Shown here: positions 16,677-25,620 of the stretch, piece after piece | Layout: the number at the start of each line of letters is the position of its first letter | Position numbering within the stretch: the first letter of the stretch is position 1 | From: Acetobacteraceae bacterium | GTDB lineage: Bacteria > Pseudomonadota > Alphaproteobacteria > Acetobacterales > Acetobacteraceae | NCBI GenBank assembly: GCA_027487675.1 | Contig: JAIYDD010000101.1 | Coordinates: 1-64,000, forward strand | Direction: 5' to 3' | DNA length: 64,000 nucleotides | Translations under genes and position numbers: made by a program | Notes under the pieces: model-generated | Database searches by the model: none | Seen by the model: only the letters and a program-made list of their open reading frames with translations | Told to the model about the DNA's origin: nothing

Positions 16677-17468
16677 TTGGCCGCCGCCATCACCGCCCTC
16701 TACCTGGCCTATCTCCTCGCCCCCATCCTGCTGCTGGCGGTGGGCTCGGTCGGCGCGGCCTGGAGCAACACGCTGTTGCCGACCGGCGGGCTGACGGATC
16801 GCTGGTACCTGCAGGTCTGGACCGACCGCTCCTTCGGCCTTGCCTTCTGGACGTCGCTGCAAGTGGCGGCGGCGACGGTGGTGCTCTGCGCGGTGCTCGG
16901 CGCGCCGCTGGCCTATGCGGTCGCCTCCGCCGCTTCGCGGGGCGTCAGGCTTGCGGCGCGCATCGTCTACCTGCTGCCGGTGGCGGCGCCGCCCATCGTG
17001 CTCGCCTTCGGGCTGATGCTGGTCTTCTCCTCCGACGCGCTGCCCTATCTCGGCGAGACCTGGGTGCTGGTCGGCGGGCATGTGGTGCTCTGCCTGCCCT
17101 ACCTGCTGCAGGCGCTGGTCGCCGACATGCGGCACATGAACCTGCCGGCGCTGGAACAGGCCGCCGAATCGCTCGGCGGCGGCTTCCGGCGTCGCTTCAC
17201 GGACATCGTGCTGCCGGCGCTGCGGCATTCGCTGCTGACGGGGAGCGTGATGGTGGCGGCCCTGTCGATCGGCGAGTTCCAGCTCTCCAACCTGGTCGCC
17301 GGCTTCCTCAACCGCACCTATCCGGTGGTGCTGCTGCAGGCCTTCTACGGCGCGACGGGCTTTGCCTGCGCGGCGACCGTGGTGCTGCTGGCACTCGCCC
17401 TGCTGGCCGCCGCGACGGGCGCCGTCGCAGCGCGCGGTGCGGCGGGCGCCAAGGCGATGGCAGGATGA
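16677..17468 (+). CDS. ABC transporter permease, probable TTG start
   Basis: Inner-membrane permease of 263 aa with six hydrophobic segments, starting near LAAAITALYLAYLLAPILLLAVG. The EAA loop is LEQAAESLGGGFRRRFTDIVLPALRHS. No ATG precedes the first helix at a suitable place. The TTG at 16677 is preceded at ten bases by GGAG, and the reading frame upstream is antisense to the DeoR gene. The stop overlaps the start of the ATPase gene (ATGA). It belongs to the PotC/PhnV-type permeases. Confidence 0.8.
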   Translation: MAAAITALYLAYLLAPILLLAVGSVGAAWSNTLLPTGGLTDRWYLQVWTDRSFGLAFWTSLQVAAATVVLCAVLGAPLAYAVASAASRGVRLAARIVYLLPVAAPPIVLAFGLMLVFSSDALPYLGETWVLVGGHVVLCLPYLLQALVADMRHMNLPALEQAAESLGGGFRRRFTDIVLPALRHSLLTGSVMVAALSIGEFQLSNLVAGFLNRTYPVVLLQAFYGATGFACAATVVLLALALLAAATGAVAARGAAGAKAMAG

Positions 17469-18493
17469 GCATCGCGGTCGAGGCGCTGTCCTATGCCTGG
17501 CCCGGCAGTGCCGCCGGCGTGCGCGGCATCGATCTTTCCATTGCGCAGGGCGAGATGGTGGCAGTGATCGGCCCTTCCGGCTGCGGCAAGTCCACGCTGC
17601 TGAAGCTGATTGGCGGCTTCCTCGCGCCCGATGCCGGCCGCGTGAAGCTGGGGGGCCGCGATGCCACCGCCCTGCCGCCGCGCCGGCGCGACCTCGGCAT
17701 CGTCTTCCAGGCCTATGCGCTGTTCCCGCACATGACGGCGCTGCAGAACGTCGCCTGGCCGCTTTCGCTGCGCGGCGTCGCGCGCGCCGAGCGAAGCCGC
17801 CGCGCCGCGGCGATGCTGGAGCGCGTGGGCCTGTCCGCCCATGCCGGCCACCGCCCGGCCGCGCTGTCCGGGGGGCAGCAGCAGCGCGTGGCGCTGGCCC
17901 GCGCCATGGTCTTCGGTCCGAAGGCGCTGCTGCTGGACGAGCCTCTCTCGGCGCTGGATGCCGCGCTGCGGGTGGCCATGCGCGACGAGATCCGCCGTCT
18001 GCAACAGGACAGCGGCATCGCGACGCTGCACATCACCCACGACCAGGAGGAGGCGCTGTCCATCGCCGACCGCGTCGCCGTGATGCGGGAGGGCCGCATC
18101 CTGCAATGCGCCGCGCCGCGCGATCTCTATGCGCGCCCCGCAACGCGGTCAGTCGCCGGCTTCGTGGGCCACGCCAACCTGTGGGACGCGACGGTGCTCG
18201 ACGCCCGCACGCTGCGCACGCCGATCGGCCTGCTCGCCGCCGATGCGGCTGGCTTCGCACCGGGCAGCGCGGTCGCCGCGCTGGTGCGGCCGGAGCGCGT
18301 GCGCCCCGGCCCGGCGCCGGACGGCGTGAACCACTTCGCCGGCCGCGTCGCGCGCGACCGGTTCCTCGGCTCCTTCCGCCGCCTCGACCTCGCCGTGGCG
18401 GGCGGGACGGTGGTGCTGGAGACGGCCTCCGACACATCGCCGGAGGCCGTGCACATCCCCCAAGAGGCCGTGCAGGTCCTGCCGGCCGACTGA
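17465..18493 (+). CDS. ABC transporter ATP-binding protein (PotA/PhnT-like)
   Basis: ATPase subunit of 342 aa. Walker A GPSGCGKS is at 36-43, the Q-loop is FQAYALFPH, the signature is LSGGQQQR, Walker B is ALLLDEPLSALD, and the H-loop is ITHDQEEAL. The C-terminal region from about 240 is a TOBE-like domain (ALVRPERVRPG). Start ATG overlaps the permease stop by four bases, so the two are coupled. It works with the permeases at 16677 and 19605 and the binding protein at 18509. Confidence 0.88.
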   Translation: MSIAVEALSYAWPGSAAGVRGIDLSIAQGEMVAVIGPSGCGKSTLLKLIGGFLAPDAGRVKLGGRDATALPPRRRDLGIVFQAYALFPHMTALQNVAWPLSLRGVARAERSRRAAAMLERVGLSAHAGHRPAALSGGQQQRVALARAMVFGPKALLLDEPLSALDAALRVAMRDEIRRLQQDSGIATLHITHDQEEALSIADRVAVMREGRILQCAAPRDLYARPATRSVAGFVGHANLWDATVLDARTLRTPIGLLAADAAGFAPGSAVAALVRPERVRPGPAPDGVNHFAGRVARDRFLGSFRRLDLAVAGGTVVLETASDTSPEAVHIPQEAVQVLPAD

Positions 18494-18508
18494 CAAGGAG
18501 AGAACGCC

Positions 18509-19600
18509 GTGAGCCTCGACCGACGTTCCCTGCTGCTCGGCGCCGCCGCGCTGGCCGCGACCCCGGCATGGGCCCAGCAGGCCAGCCAGGCGGTGACCGA
18601 CACGCCCGAGCTCTATCCCGGCGAGCGCGAGCTCTACGAGCGCGCCAGCCGCGACGGCATGGTGGTGTCAAACAACACCGGTCCCACCTGGGCGAACTGG
18701 AACGCGCTGTTCGGCGCCTTCGGCCGCCGCTATCCGAACGTGAACCTCGTCTACAACGACGTCGGCTCCGGCGTCGCGGTCAATGCGCTGGACCGCACGC
18801 GCAACCGGCCGCAGGTGGACACCATCTACTACTTCGGCGCGAACGGCGTGGACGCGCAGCGGCGCGGCCTGCTCGCGCCCTTCCGCCCGGTGAACTTCGA
18901 CCGTCTGCCCGACCTCGCGAAGCACCCCGAGGGCGAGTGGTTCACCATCCACCAGCTCGAGATCGTCTTCATCGTCAACAAGAAGCTGGCGCGCAGCGTG
19001 CCGGCCAGCTGGGCCGACCTGCTGAAGCCCGATTTCCGCGGCAACATCGTCTACCTGGACCCGCGGACGGCGGGCGTCGGCCAGGTGCTGACCTGGGCGG
19101 CGAACTTCGCGCATGGCGGCAGCTACGAGAATCTTCAGCCCGGCCTCGACTACATCCAGCGCCTGCACCGCGCGGGCAACGTGCTACGCGTGGTGGGCAC
19201 GACGCCCTATGCCCAGTTCGTGCGCGGCGAGATCCCGGTCTGGATCAACTTCGTCAATGACGGGCTGCGCGCGAAGTTCGTGGACGGCATGGGCGACGAC
19301 GTCGAGGTGGTCTCGCCGACCGAGGGCACGGTCGCCGCGCCCTACACGATCAGCCTGGTGCGCAACGCCCCGCGCCCGGAGGCCGGGCGTCTCTGGCTGA
19401 ACTTCATCATGAGCAACATGGGCCAGCAGCTCTTCGCCGAGGGCTTCGTCACGCCCGCCGTCCCCGGCGTGCCGGTGCCGGAGGCGGTGCAGGCGCGCCT
19501 GGTGCGCCATGCCAAGTCGGAACTGCTGGATCTCGGCCGTTCCGCCGCGCAGCTCCAGGCCTTGCAGCAGGGCTGGGCGCGCGCGGCGCTCGGCTCCTGA
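18509..19600 (+). CDS. ABC transporter substrate-binding protein (family 1)
   Basis: Periplasmic binding protein, 363 aa, with a GTG start behind AAGGAG. The leader SLDRRSLLLGAAALAATPAWAQ is twin-arginine-like and should be cleaved after AWAQ. The mature part has NNTGPTWANWNALFGAF, DTIYYFGANGVDAQ, EGEWFTIHQLEIVFIVNKK and NIVYLDPRTAGVGQ, the same general layout as the binding protein at 2977-3993. The two importers are therefore paralogous in type. Ligand unknown; an anion, phosphonate or metal chelate is typical for this family. Confidence 0.85.
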   Translation: MSLDRRSLLLGAAALAATPAWAQQASQAVTDTPELYPGERELYERASRDGMVVSNNTGPTWANWNALFGAFGRRYPNVNLVYNDVGSGVAVNALDRTRNRPQVDTIYYFGANGVDAQRRGLLAPFRPVNFDRLPDLAKHPEGEWFTIHQLEIVFIVNKKLARSVPASWADLLKPDFRGNIVYLDPRTAGVGQVLTWAANFAHGGSYENLQPGLDYIQRLHRAGNVLRVVGTTPYAQFVRGEIPVWINFVNDGLRAKFVDGMGDDVEVVSPTEGTVAAPYTISLVRNAPRPEAGRLWLNFIMSNMGQQLFAEGFVTPAVPGVPVPEAVQARLVRHAKSELLDLGRSAAQLQALQQGWARAALGS

Positions 19601-19604
19601 CGCC

Positions 19605-20453
19605 GTGCGCCATGGCACGCCGCCCTCGCTGCTGGCCGCGCTTGCGGTGCCGGGGGCGGCGTGCTTGTCGCTATTCTTCCTGCTGCCGCTCGGCATCGTC
19701 GCGGCGGAATCGCTGGCGGGCGGCGGGGCGGGCTATGCGCGGCTGGCCGCCCGCGCCGAGTTCTGGACCGGCCTGCGCAACACGCTGGCGCTCGGCGTCA
19801 CATCGGGCCTGGTTTCCGTCGCCGTGGGCTTTGCGGTGGCGCTGCACCTGTCGCGCATGACGGAGGCGCGCCGCACGGCCCTGCTGCTGCTGGTCTCGCT
19901 GCCGCTGACCTTCTCCGGCCTGATCGTCGCCTTCGGCTTCATCCTGGCCTGGGGGCGCGCCGGGTTCTTCACCCTATCGCTCCAGGCGCTGTTCGGCGTC
20001 GATCCCGCAAGCTTCGCGCGCTTCGTCTATTCGCCGCAGGGGCTCGCCTTCGTCTATGCCTACTTCCTGATCCCGCGCGTCGTCATGCTGCTGCTGCCGG
20101 TGCTGGTGAATTTCGACCGCGCGCAGCTGGCCGCGGCGGAATCGCTCGGCGCGACTCGGCTGCGGGCGCTGGCTGCCATCCTGCTGCCGCAGGTGGCGCC
20201 GAGCGCGCTGGTCGCCTTCTGCCTGGTGGTCGCCGTCGCCTTCGGTGCCTACGGCACCGCGCTGGCGCTGGTGGGATCGGGGCAGGCGAACATCCTGCCG
20301 TTGCAGCTCTTCACCATGGTCTCCGACGCCGGCGCGGACTGGCCGGAGACGGCGGCGCTCGCCCTGGTGCTCACCGCGCTCTGCTCCGTGGTGATGGCGG
20401 CCGGGGAGATCGCATCGACCCGGCGCGAGGCGGCGCACGCATCGGGCGCCTGA
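19605..20453 (+). CDS. ABC transporter permease
   Basis: Second permease of the importer, 282 aa, PotB/PhnU-like. The first helix is LLAALAVPGAACLSLFFLLPLG and the EAA-type loop is LAAAESLGATRLRALAAILLPQVAP. The start was set at GTG 19605, 5 bp after the binding-protein stop; frames further upstream overlap that gene. Splitting the two permeases to either side of the ATPase and binding-protein genes is an unusual order. The gene is convergent with the adenine-deaminase gene, 18 bp away. Confidence 0.82.
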   Translation: MRHGTPPSLLAALAVPGAACLSLFFLLPLGIVAAESLAGGGAGYARLAARAEFWTGLRNTLALGVTSGLVSVAVGFAVALHLSRMTEARRTALLLLVSLPLTFSGLIVAFGFILAWGRAGFFTLSLQALFGVDPASFARFVYSPQGLAFVYAYFLIPRVVMLLLPVLVNFDRAQLAAAESLGATRLRALAAILLPQVAPSALVAFCLVVAVAFGAYGTALALVGSGQANILPLQLFTMVSDAGADWPETAALALVLTALCSVVMAAGEIASTRREAAHASGA

Positions 20454-20471
20454 GGCCGTCGCGGCCGCGGA

Positions 20472-21500
20472 TCACGCCAGGGCACGTCCATCCCAGAACG
20501 CGGCAAGCTCGGCGCGCAGCGCGGCGCGGCGCGCGGCATCGACGAAGCTCGCCTCCACCGCATTGGCGGCCAACTGACGGATCTCGGCGCCGCTCAGCGC
20601 CAGCGCCGCGCGCACGGCCAGGAAGTTCGCGGTCATGTAGCCGCCGAAATAGGGCGGATCGTCGGAATTGACGGTCACCTTCACCCCCGCCCGCAGGAGA
20701 AGCGCTAGCGGATGGTCCTCCATGCGGTCGTAGACGCGCAGCGCCACGTTGGACAACGGACAGACGGTCAGCGGCACGCCGCTCTCGGCCAGGCGGCGCA
20801 CCAATGCCGGGTCCTCGATGCTGCGCACGCCGTGGTCCACGCGGTCCACCTTCAGCAGGTCCACCGCCTCCGCCACATAGGCGGGCGGTCCTTCCTCGCC
20901 GGCGTGGCACACGACACGGTGGCCTGCGGCGCGCGCGGCGGCAAAGACGCGCGTGAAGTTGGACGGCGGGTTGCCCAGCTCCGCCCCGCCCATGCCGAAG
21001 CCGAGGATGCGGTCGCCCACGCGTTCTGCGGCACGCAGGGTGGCGAAGGCATCCTCCTCCGGCAGGTGCCGCTGGAAGCCGAGGATCAGCCCGGCGGTCA
21101 TGCCGAGCTCGCGCGCCCCCTCGTCCAACGCCGCGGCGATGCCCTCGAACATCGCCTCGAAGGGGATGCCGCGCCGGGTATGGGCCTGCGGCGAGACGAA
21201 GACCTCGGCATGGACGACGTTGTCCTGCCGCGCGCGACGCAGATAGGCGAGCGTCATCTCATGAAAGTCGCGCTCCGTCCGCAGCACGCGCAGGCCCGCA
21301 TAGTAGAGGTCGAGGAAGGACTGCAGGTCGGTGAAGGCATAGGCGCCGCGCAGCTCCGCCTCGGTGGCGTAGCCGATGTCGACGCCGTTGCGCGCCGCCA
21401 GCGCGAAGAGCAGCTCGGGCTCCAGCGCGCCCTCCAGGTGCATGTGCAGCTCGACCTTGGGCATCGCCGCGATGGCGGCATCCAGGCGCGGCGTGTTCAT
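20472..21500 (-). CDS. Adenosine deaminase-family enzyme, adenine deaminase type
   Basis: Zinc amidohydrolase of 342 aa. HMHLEG at 19-24 supplies the first His ligands. HAGEEGPP begins at 199, DHGVRS at 222 contains a catalytic His, and the zinc Asp is in SDDPPYFGGY from 279. The DDPxYFGGY block is the pattern of bacterial and fungal adenine deaminases, whereas true adenosine deaminases have a different sequence after the Asp pair; adenine to hypoxanthine is therefore the preferred reaction. It lies 25 bp downstream of a LacI regulator in the same orientation, probably one transcript. Confidence 0.85.
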   Translation of the reverse strand: MNTPRLDAAIAAMPKVELHMHLEGALEPELLFALAARNGVDIGYATEAELRGAYAFTDLQSFLDLYYAGLRVLRTERDFHEMTLAYLRRARQDNVVHAEVFVSPQAHTRRGIPFEAMFEGIAAALDEGARELGMTAGLILGFQRHLPEEDAFATLRAAERVGDRILGFGMGGAELGNPPSNFTRVFAAARAAGHRVVCHAGEEGPPAYVAEAVDLLKVDRVDHGVRSIEDPALVRRLAESGVPLTVCPLSNVALRVYDRMEDHPLALLLRAGVKVTVNSDDPPYFGGYMTANFLAVRAALALSGAEIRQLAANAVEASFVDAARRAALRAELAAFWDGRALA

Positions 21501-21525
21501 CGGGCGGATCTCCTTCGCGATAAGG

Positions 21526-22575
21526 TCAGGGCGGCGGCGCGACGGTGCCGCGCTCCATCAGCCGCGGCGGCAGCAGCACGCGCGCCGGGATCGTCTCGCC
21601 CGCCAGCAGCGCCAGCGCCTGCTGCGCCGCGCGCGCGCCGATCTCGGCATAGGGGACGTGGATGCCGGTCAGGCCCGGGCCGGCATAGCGCGCGACGACG
21701 GAATCGTTGCAGCCGGTGACGGAGAGCTGCCGGGGTACCGCGATGCCGCGGCGCTGTGCCTCGGCAAGGACCGCCATCGCATGCATGTCGCCGGTGCAGA
21801 CCACCGCGGTCGGGCGCGGTTCGTGATCCAGCAGCGTGGCCGCTGCCCCCCGCGCCGCTTCCGCCGCGTGGCTTGAGATCACCACCCATTCGGGCGGTGG
21901 CGGCAGCCCGTGCCAGGCCAGCCGCGCCAGCGATCCGGCGATGCGGTCGGCGATCACCGGCGTATCGGCGCCTTCGCCGCTCAGCACCGCAATGTGCCGA
22001 TGGCCCTGCCGGACAACGAGGTCGACCGTCAGCTGCATCAGCGCCGCCGTCTCGTAGGTGACGGCGGGGCGATAGGACGCGGTGCTGGAACAGGCGGCAC
22101 AAACATAGGGCACGCCGGCGCGCTCCAGCATCTCGAAGGTCGCGTCCAGGTGCTCGGGATTGCCGAGCACGACGGCATCCACGCCGCGCTCCAGAAGGGT
22201 CCGCACCTGGCGGTGCTCGCGCGTCGCGTCGCGCTGGCAGGCATTGATCAGCAGCCCGAAGCCAGCGGCCTCGACGCTGCGCTGCACGCCATCGACGAGG
22301 TCGGCGAAGATCGGCTGCGCCAGGTTCGGCACGATCAGCCCGATGGCCTGGCTGCGGTCCAGCGTCAGCGCGCGCGCCACATGGTTCGGGATGTAGCCCA
22401 GCCGCGCGCTGGCGGCCGCGATGGCCTCGCGCACCTGCTCGCTGACCAGTTTGGGCCGGCTGAGCGCGCGCGAGGCAGTGGCCAGCGAGACGCCGGCGGC
22501 CAGCGCGACATCGCGCAGCGTCGCCTTGGGGTGACGGATGCCAGGGAAGGTGTAGGCGCCCTGGAGAGCGCTCAT
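21526..22575 (-). CDS. LacI-family transcriptional regulator
   Basis: A 349-aa regulator. The HTH spans about 14-40 (ATLRDVALAAGVSLATASRALS, minor groove helix RLGYIPNHVARAL), followed by a periplasmic-binding-like sensor domain (IGLIVPNLAQPIFADLVDGV, TGCNDSVVARYAGPGLTGI). The start MSALQGAY at 22575 was chosen because the HTH follows closely. It is divergent from the NMT1-type importer. Two sequences fitting LacI operators lie between them, so it likely represses both that operon and its own. A purine-like effector is inferred from its partner gene. Confidence 0.88.
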   Translation of the reverse strand: MSALQGAYTFPGIRHPKATLRDVALAAGVSLATASRALSRPKLVSEQVREAIAAASARLGYIPNHVARALTLDRSQAIGLIVPNLAQPIFADLVDGVQRSVEAAGFGLLINACQRDATREHRQVRTLLERGVDAVVLGNPEHLDATFEMLERAGVPYVCAACSSTASYRPAVTYETAALMQLTVDLVVRQGHRHIAVLSGEGADTPVIADRIAGSLARLAWHGLPPPPEWVVISSHAAEAARGAAATLLDHEPRPTAVVCTGDMHAMAVLAEAQRRGIAVPRQLSVTGCNDSVVARYAGPGLTGIHVPYAEIGARAAQQALALLAGETIPARVLLPPRLMERGTVAPPP

Positions 22576-22752
22576 CCCGGCGGCTCGCAGCGGAACGCAG
22601 CGGACCAGGCGCCTCGCCTGGATGCCTGCATGACGCGCAGTCCGCGCCCAGGGCATGCGCAGAGACGGTGGGCAGAGGCCGTCTGCGGGGCGCGGACCGG
22701 GGCGGCAAGGCGTGGCACGGCGCTTGCAGCCGCAAGGTCCACTGAGCAAGGA

Positions 22753-22765
22753 TGAGACGGTTTCA
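22753..22765. promoter_or_regulatory. LacI-type operator, imperfect copy
   Basis: TGAGACGGTTTCA is an imperfect version of the palindrome found 29 bp further on. It keeps the GGTTTCA half exactly. Confidence 0.6.
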
Positions 22766-22781
22766 TATCTGTCACACTGCG

Positions 22782-22795
22782 TGAAACCGGTTTCA
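22782..22795. promoter_or_regulatory. LacI-type operator, perfect palindrome
   Basis: TGAAACCGGTTTCA is a perfect 14-bp palindrome with the central CG expected for LacI-family operators. It is 62 bp before the start of the importer operon and in the gap shared with the LacI gene. Confidence 0.75.
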
Positions 22796-22856
22796 TTGGA
22801 AAGATCTCTCCATGCCGGTCCCTTAGGGCCTGGCTGATCCAAGGGGCGGAACGCTG

Positions 22857-23975
22857 ATGAGCCGAGCACCACGCAACATCGCCGCGCTCCACCCGCTCGG
22901 CCGGCGCGCCGCGCTCGCGCTGCCCGCGCTCGCGCTCACCGCCGGCATCGCCCGCGGCCAGTCCGCGCTGCGACGCGTGCGCATCGGCGTGCCGACGACC
23001 AACCTCAACCTCGCCTATCCCTGGCTGACCATCCCGATCGCGCTCGGCTGGTGGCGCGCCGAGGGGCTGGAGGTGGAGGCGCTGCCGGTCGGCGCCAGCC
23101 TGCAGGCGCTCCAGCAGCTGGCCGCGGGCAACGTGGAGTTCGCGCAGATGAACTCCTCCGTCCTCATTCAGGCCAATGTGGTGAACGACATCCCGGCACG
23201 CGTGCTGATGAACAATGGCGTCATCGACTGGTCCCTTTCGGTGCCGGAAGACAGCCCGGTCCGCAGCATCCAGGACCTCCGCGGCCGCACCATCGGCGTC
23301 TTCAGCCTCGCCACCGGTGGCATCGCCTTCCTGCGCGCTCACATGCGCGCCAATGGGATGAACCCGGAACGCGACGTGCAGTTCGTCGCCGTCGGCCTAG
23401 GCGCCCCGCCGGTCGAGGCGCTGCGGTCGGGCCGCGTGCAGGGCCTGCTCTACTGGTCCTCCGCCCAGGCCACCTTCGAGAATGCAGGGCTGCGCCTGCG
23501 CCACCTGCGCGGCGAGGACTGGTCCAGCTACCCCGACTTCACCTTCGCCACGCTGCAGCGCACCGTCGCCGCCGACCCGCAGCTGTGCGAGACCATCGCC
23601 CGCGGCTGCGCCCGCGCCTCGGAATTCGTCATGGCCAGCCCCGATTGCCAGCGGCGCATCCACTGGGCGCGCTGGCCGACCACCCGCCCGACCGGCGCCG
23701 ACGAGCCTACGCTGATCCGCTGGGACCTGAACAACCTGGAAGCCCAGCTGAACTCGATGCGCTCGGCGCATGCGATGAATGGCGGGCGGCTTTGGGGCCG
23801 CGCCACGCCGGAAGCCTATGGCCGCATCCAGGCCTTCATGCACGAGGCTGGCCTGATCCCACGCACGCTGGACCCGGCCACCTTCATGGTCGGCATTCCC
23901 GACTTCTTCGAGCGCATCAACCGCTTCGACGCCGCCGCCGTGCGTGCCCAGGCCGCCGCCTGCCCGGCGGCCTGA
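22857..23975 (+). CDS. ABC transporter substrate-binding protein, NMT1/SsuA/TauA type
   Basis: Periplasmic binding protein of 372 aa. The leader runs to about residue 35 (GRRAALALPALALTAGIARGQ), with a twin Arg. The mature protein begins VRIGVPTTNLNLAYPWLTIPIALGWW and has the NMT1/SsuA pattern QLAAGNVEFAQMN, DLRGRTIGVFSLATGG and EALRSGRVQGLLYW. Relatives bind sulfonates, nitrate, or pyrimidines and thiamine precursors. ATG 22857 follows AAGGGGCGG. It is the first gene of a four-gene operon under the LacI operators. Confidence 0.85.
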   Translation: MSRAPRNIAALHPLGRRAALALPALALTAGIARGQSALRRVRIGVPTTNLNLAYPWLTIPIALGWWRAEGLEVEALPVGASLQALQQLAAGNVEFAQMNSSVLIQANVVNDIPARVLMNNGVIDWSLSVPEDSPVRSIQDLRGRTIGVFSLATGGIAFLRAHMRANGMNPERDVQFVAVGLGAPPVEALRSGRVQGLLYWSSAQATFENAGLRLRHLRGEDWSSYPDFTFATLQRTVAADPQLCETIARGCARASEFVMASPDCQRRIHWARWPTTRPTGADEPTLIRWDLNNLEAQLNSMRSAHAMNGGRLWGRATPEAYGRIQAFMHEAGLIPRTLDPATFMVGIPDFFERINRFDAAAVRAQAAACPAA

Positions 23976-23979
23976 ACCG

Positions 23980-24810
23980 ATGGGGACCGAGGCGCGCACC
24001 GTGCTGCCGGCCGAAGCGCCCGCCCTCAGTGGCCTGCCGGCGCTCATCACGGCGCGCGCGCTCAACAAGGTCTACCGCACCCAGACGGGCGAGGACGTCG
24101 TCGCACTGCGCGATGTCGGCTTCGAGATGCGCGCGGGCGAGTTCGTCACGGTCGTTGGGCCGAGCGGCTGCGGCAAGTCCACGCTGCTGAAGATCCTGGC
24201 CGGGATCCTCGCGCGCTCCTCCGGCAGCGTTACGCTGGCTGGACGTCCGATCGAGGGGCCTTCGCGCGATGTCGGCGTGGTGTTCCAGGCGCCCGTGCTG
24301 CTGCCCTGGCGGAACGTGCTGCAGAACGTGATGCTGCCGATCGACATCCAGAAGCGCCCGCGCGCGGAGGCCGAGGCGCGGGCGCGCGCGCTGCTCAGGC
24401 TCGTCGGCCTCTCTGGCTTCGAGACGAAGTATCCGGGCGAGCTCTCGGGCGGCATGCAGCAGCGCGTCGGCATCACCCGCGCGCTGGTGCACGATCCCGC
24501 GCTGCTGCTGATGGACGAGCCCTTCGGCGCGCTGGACGCCATGACCCGCGAGCAGATGAACCTCGAATTGCTGCGGATCTGGACCGAGAGCCGCAAGACG
24601 GTGATGCTGGTGACGCATTCCATCCCGGAAGCGATCTTCCTCGCCGACCGGGTCATCGTGATGTCGCCGCGCCCGGGCCGCATCACGGACATACTCGACG
24701 TGGACCTGCCGCGACCGCGCGACCTTGCGATGATCAACTCCGCCCGCTTCGGCGAGCACGTGGCGCGCATCCGCGCGCACTTCCAGTCCCTCGGGGCGCT
24801 CGACGCATGA
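23980..24810 (+). CDS. ABC transporter ATP-binding protein, SsuB/TauB type
   Basis: ATPase of 276 aa. Walker A GPSGCGKS is near residue 60, the Q-loop region is VFQAPVLLPWRNVLQNV, the signature is LSGGMQQR near 148, Walker B is LLLMDEPFGALD, and the H-loop is VTHSIPEA. The Q-loop LLPWRNVLxNV and the tail block RPGRI are typical of nitrate/sulfonate/pyrimidine importers. ATG 23980 lies 4 bp after the binding-protein stop; the stop overlaps the permease start (ATGA). Confidence 0.9.
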   Translation: MGTEARTVLPAEAPALSGLPALITARALNKVYRTQTGEDVVALRDVGFEMRAGEFVTVVGPSGCGKSTLLKILAGILARSSGSVTLAGRPIEGPSRDVGVVFQAPVLLPWRNVLQNVMLPIDIQKRPRAEAEARARALLRLVGLSGFETKYPGELSGGMQQRVGITRALVHDPALLLMDEPFGALDAMTREQMNLELLRIWTESRKTVMLVTHSIPEAIFLADRVIVMSPRPGRITDILDVDLPRPRDLAMINSARFGEHVARIRAHFQSLGALDA

Positions 24811-25607
24811 GCCGGATGCGTGCCCTGCTCCGCCGACGGCCGGAGATCCTGCTGTCGCCGCTCGTCTTCGTGCTGTTCGTCGCCGGCTGGGAAGCGGCGG
24901 TGCGCGGCTTCGGCATCCCCGCTATCGTGATTCCCTCGCCCAGCGCCGTGCTGCGCGCGCTGGTCGGCGGCATCCTGAGCGGCGAGCTGGTGGAACATTT
25001 CTGGGTGACCTCCGCCGAGGTCATCCTGGGCTTCACCGCCGGCGCCTCCATCGGCTTCGTTCTCGGCGTGCTGGTCGGCCTGTTCCCGCTGCTGGAGCGC
25101 ACGATCTATCCCTACATCGTCGCCTTCCAGACGCTGCCCAAGGTGGCGATCGCGCCCATCATCGTGATCTGGTTTGGCTACGGCATCGAATCCAAGATCG
25201 TCATCACTGCGACCATCGCCTTCTTCCCGGTGCTGGCGAACACCATCGTCGGCCTGCGCGCCGTGCCGCGCGACCAGGTGGAGCTGATGGTCGCCTTCAC
25301 CGCGAGCCGCTGGCAGATCTTTCGCATGGCCCGCCTGCCGCAGGCGCTGCCCTATGTCTTCGTCGGCCTCGACGTCGCCATCGTGCTGGCGGTGATCGGC
25401 GCCATCGTCGGGGAATTCGTGGGATCCCAGGCCGGGCTGGGCTATCTGATCCTGCAGCGCAACTTCCACATGGATATGGCGGGCGTCTTCGCCATCCTCA
25501 TCATTCTCTCGCTGATGGGGATCGGGCTGCACCTGCTTGTCAACGCCGTGCAGCGGCGCGTCGTGTTCTGGATCGGCAGCACCCATGACCGCGTCATGGG
25601 CGCCTGA
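24807..25607 (+). CDS. ABC transporter permease, SsuC/TauC type
   Basis: Inner-membrane permease of 266 aa with six helices. The first is ILLSPLVFVLFVAGWEAAV. The short EAA loop carries FTASRWQIFRMARLPQALPYVFVGL, characteristic of the SsuC/TauC/NrtB group, and the family signature FFPVLANTIVGL is also present. It is coupled to the ATPase gene by an ATGA overlap and is followed after 13 bp by the oxygenase gene. Confidence 0.9.
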   Translation: MSRMRALLRRRPEILLSPLVFVLFVAGWEAAVRGFGIPAIVIPSPSAVLRALVGGILSGELVEHFWVTSAEVILGFTAGASIGFVLGVLVGLFPLLERTIYPYIVAFQTLPKVAIAPIIVIWFGYGIESKIVITATIAFFPVLANTIVGLRAVPRDQVELMVAFTASRWQIFRMARLPQALPYVFVGLDVAIVLAVIGAIVGEFVGSQAGLGYLILQRNFHMDMAGVFAILIILSLMGIGLHLLVNAVQRRVVFWIGSTHDRVMGA

Positions 25608-25620
25608 AGGAAAGCCCGAG

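Noticed and set aside
20472-21500. Plain adenosine deaminase
   Set aside because: The SDDPPYFGGY block is the adenine-deaminase form; adenosine deaminases have a different sequence after the Asp pair.
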